Part shown: piece after piece, positions 4,985 to 5,312 of the stretch
How the letters are laid out: each line of letters opens with the position of its first letter
Numbering within the stretch: position 1 is the stretch's first letter
Assembly: GCA_950071875.1 (NCBI GenBank)
Contig: CATMNW010000199.1
Coordinates: forward strand, 1-5,312
Source: an uncultured Erythrobacteraceae bacterium
Lineage (GTDB): Bacteria > Pseudomonadota > Alphaproteobacteria > Sphingomonadales > Sphingomonadaceae
Length of the DNA: 5,312 nucleotides
Reading direction: 5' to 3'
Program-made: the position numbers and the translations under genes
Notes under the pieces: generated by a model
What the model was told of the DNA's origin: nothing
What the model saw: only the letters and a program-made list of their open reading frames with translations
Databases searched by the model: none

Positions 4985-5312
4985 GACCGATCTTGGGGAA
5001 CCTCGGCAGACCCGCACGTGCAGCCGTTCCTGGATTACCGGTATCTCGAACATCCGTGGGACATGGAGCGGCTTCGCGAAGCGGTGCGGCTATCCGTCCG
5101 GTTAATAGAGGATAGTGCCTTCCACGATCTGGTCGAGCACCGCGTTTCCCCCTCTGACCAGGACATGGCGTCGGACGAGGCCCTGGACAACTGGCTGCTG
5201 CGCAATGTCGGTACCCAGCACCATGCCTCGGGCACCTGCAAAATGGGGCCCGCGTCCGATCCGATGGCGGTCGTTGACCAGCACGGCAAGGTCCATGGAA
5301 TCGAGGGGCTCC
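4985..5312 (+). pseudogene. 5'-truncated GMC family oxidoreductase, C-terminal domain only (runs off window)
   Basis: In the frame of base 5012 an uninterrupted reading matches the C-terminal domain of glucose-methanol-choline flavin oxidoreductases. It includes SADPHVQPFLDYRYL (from about 5003), WDMERLREAVRLSVRLIE, the region with the conserved active-site histidine, QHHASGTCKMG (ending 5247), and DPMAVVDQHGKVHGIEGL at the window edge. In the family this follows about 350-400 residues holding the FAD-binding GxGxxG fold. Here only 26 bases separate the rlpA stop from the first similar residue, so the FAD-binding part cannot be present. Internal starts (GTG 5018, ATG 5063) lack a ribosome binding site. 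The remaining frame is intact, without stops or frameshifts, so truncation may be recent, the product of rearrangement, or an assembly join. A genuine stand-alone substrate-domain protein is possible but unlikely. The 3' end is outside the window. Confidence 0.7.

Noticed and set aside
1..5312. CRISPR arrays, tRNA genes, insertion sequences, prophage genes
   Set aside because: There are no regularly spaced long repeats, no tRNA T-arm or anticodon structure, and no transposase or integrase motif in any frame.

Overview
This is a GC-rich bacterial window whose genes look alphaproteobacterial, most likely Sphingomonadales/Erythrobacteraceae-like. That placement is inferred from protein style and codon use; there is no rRNA or other marker gene. 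It holds four complete protein genes, two gene ends cut by the window, and a long non-coding interval that looks like a structured RNA.

Layout. Bases 1-129 are the end of a gene resembling molybdopterin-binding (sulfite-oxidase-type) oxidoreductases. It converges on a DUF1801 gene on the minus strand (130-567), and the two stop codons abut with no spacer. Divergent from DUF1801, across an 84-base shared promoter region, is cfa (652-1947), a cyclopropane-fatty-acyl-phospholipid synthase. A 346-base non-coding gap with short direct repeats and a 13-bp palindrome leads to argG (2294-3508), argininosuccinate synthase of arginine biosynthesis.

Between argG and rlpA lie 937 bases with no convincing gene. 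Their first part carries a small hairpin after argG and a set of competing TCCAC/GTGGA repeats that resemble two inverted DnaA boxes. From about 3690 to 4217 there is a dense series of hairpins, two capped by C(UUCG)G tetraloops and one more by a UUCG loop. The series ends in a strong GC hairpin followed by a short T run. The open frames across it have codon use unlike the neighbouring genes. I read this as a candidate large, independently terminated, structured non-coding RNA on the plus strand, and I do not recognise it as a known family. It is the most interesting object in the window.

rlpA (4446-4958) encodes a small secreted double-psi beta-barrel protein without SPOR domain or lipobox, and its ribosome binding site sits inside a perfect 6-bp hairpin. 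Just after the rlpA stop, an open frame (about 4985-5312, running off the window) matches only the C-terminal domain of GMC-family flavin oxidoreductases. There is no room for the FAD-binding N-terminal part, so this looks like a 5'-truncated remnant.

The genes do not form one pathway. They are mostly single transcription units: membrane lipid modification, arginine synthesis and cell wall remodelling.
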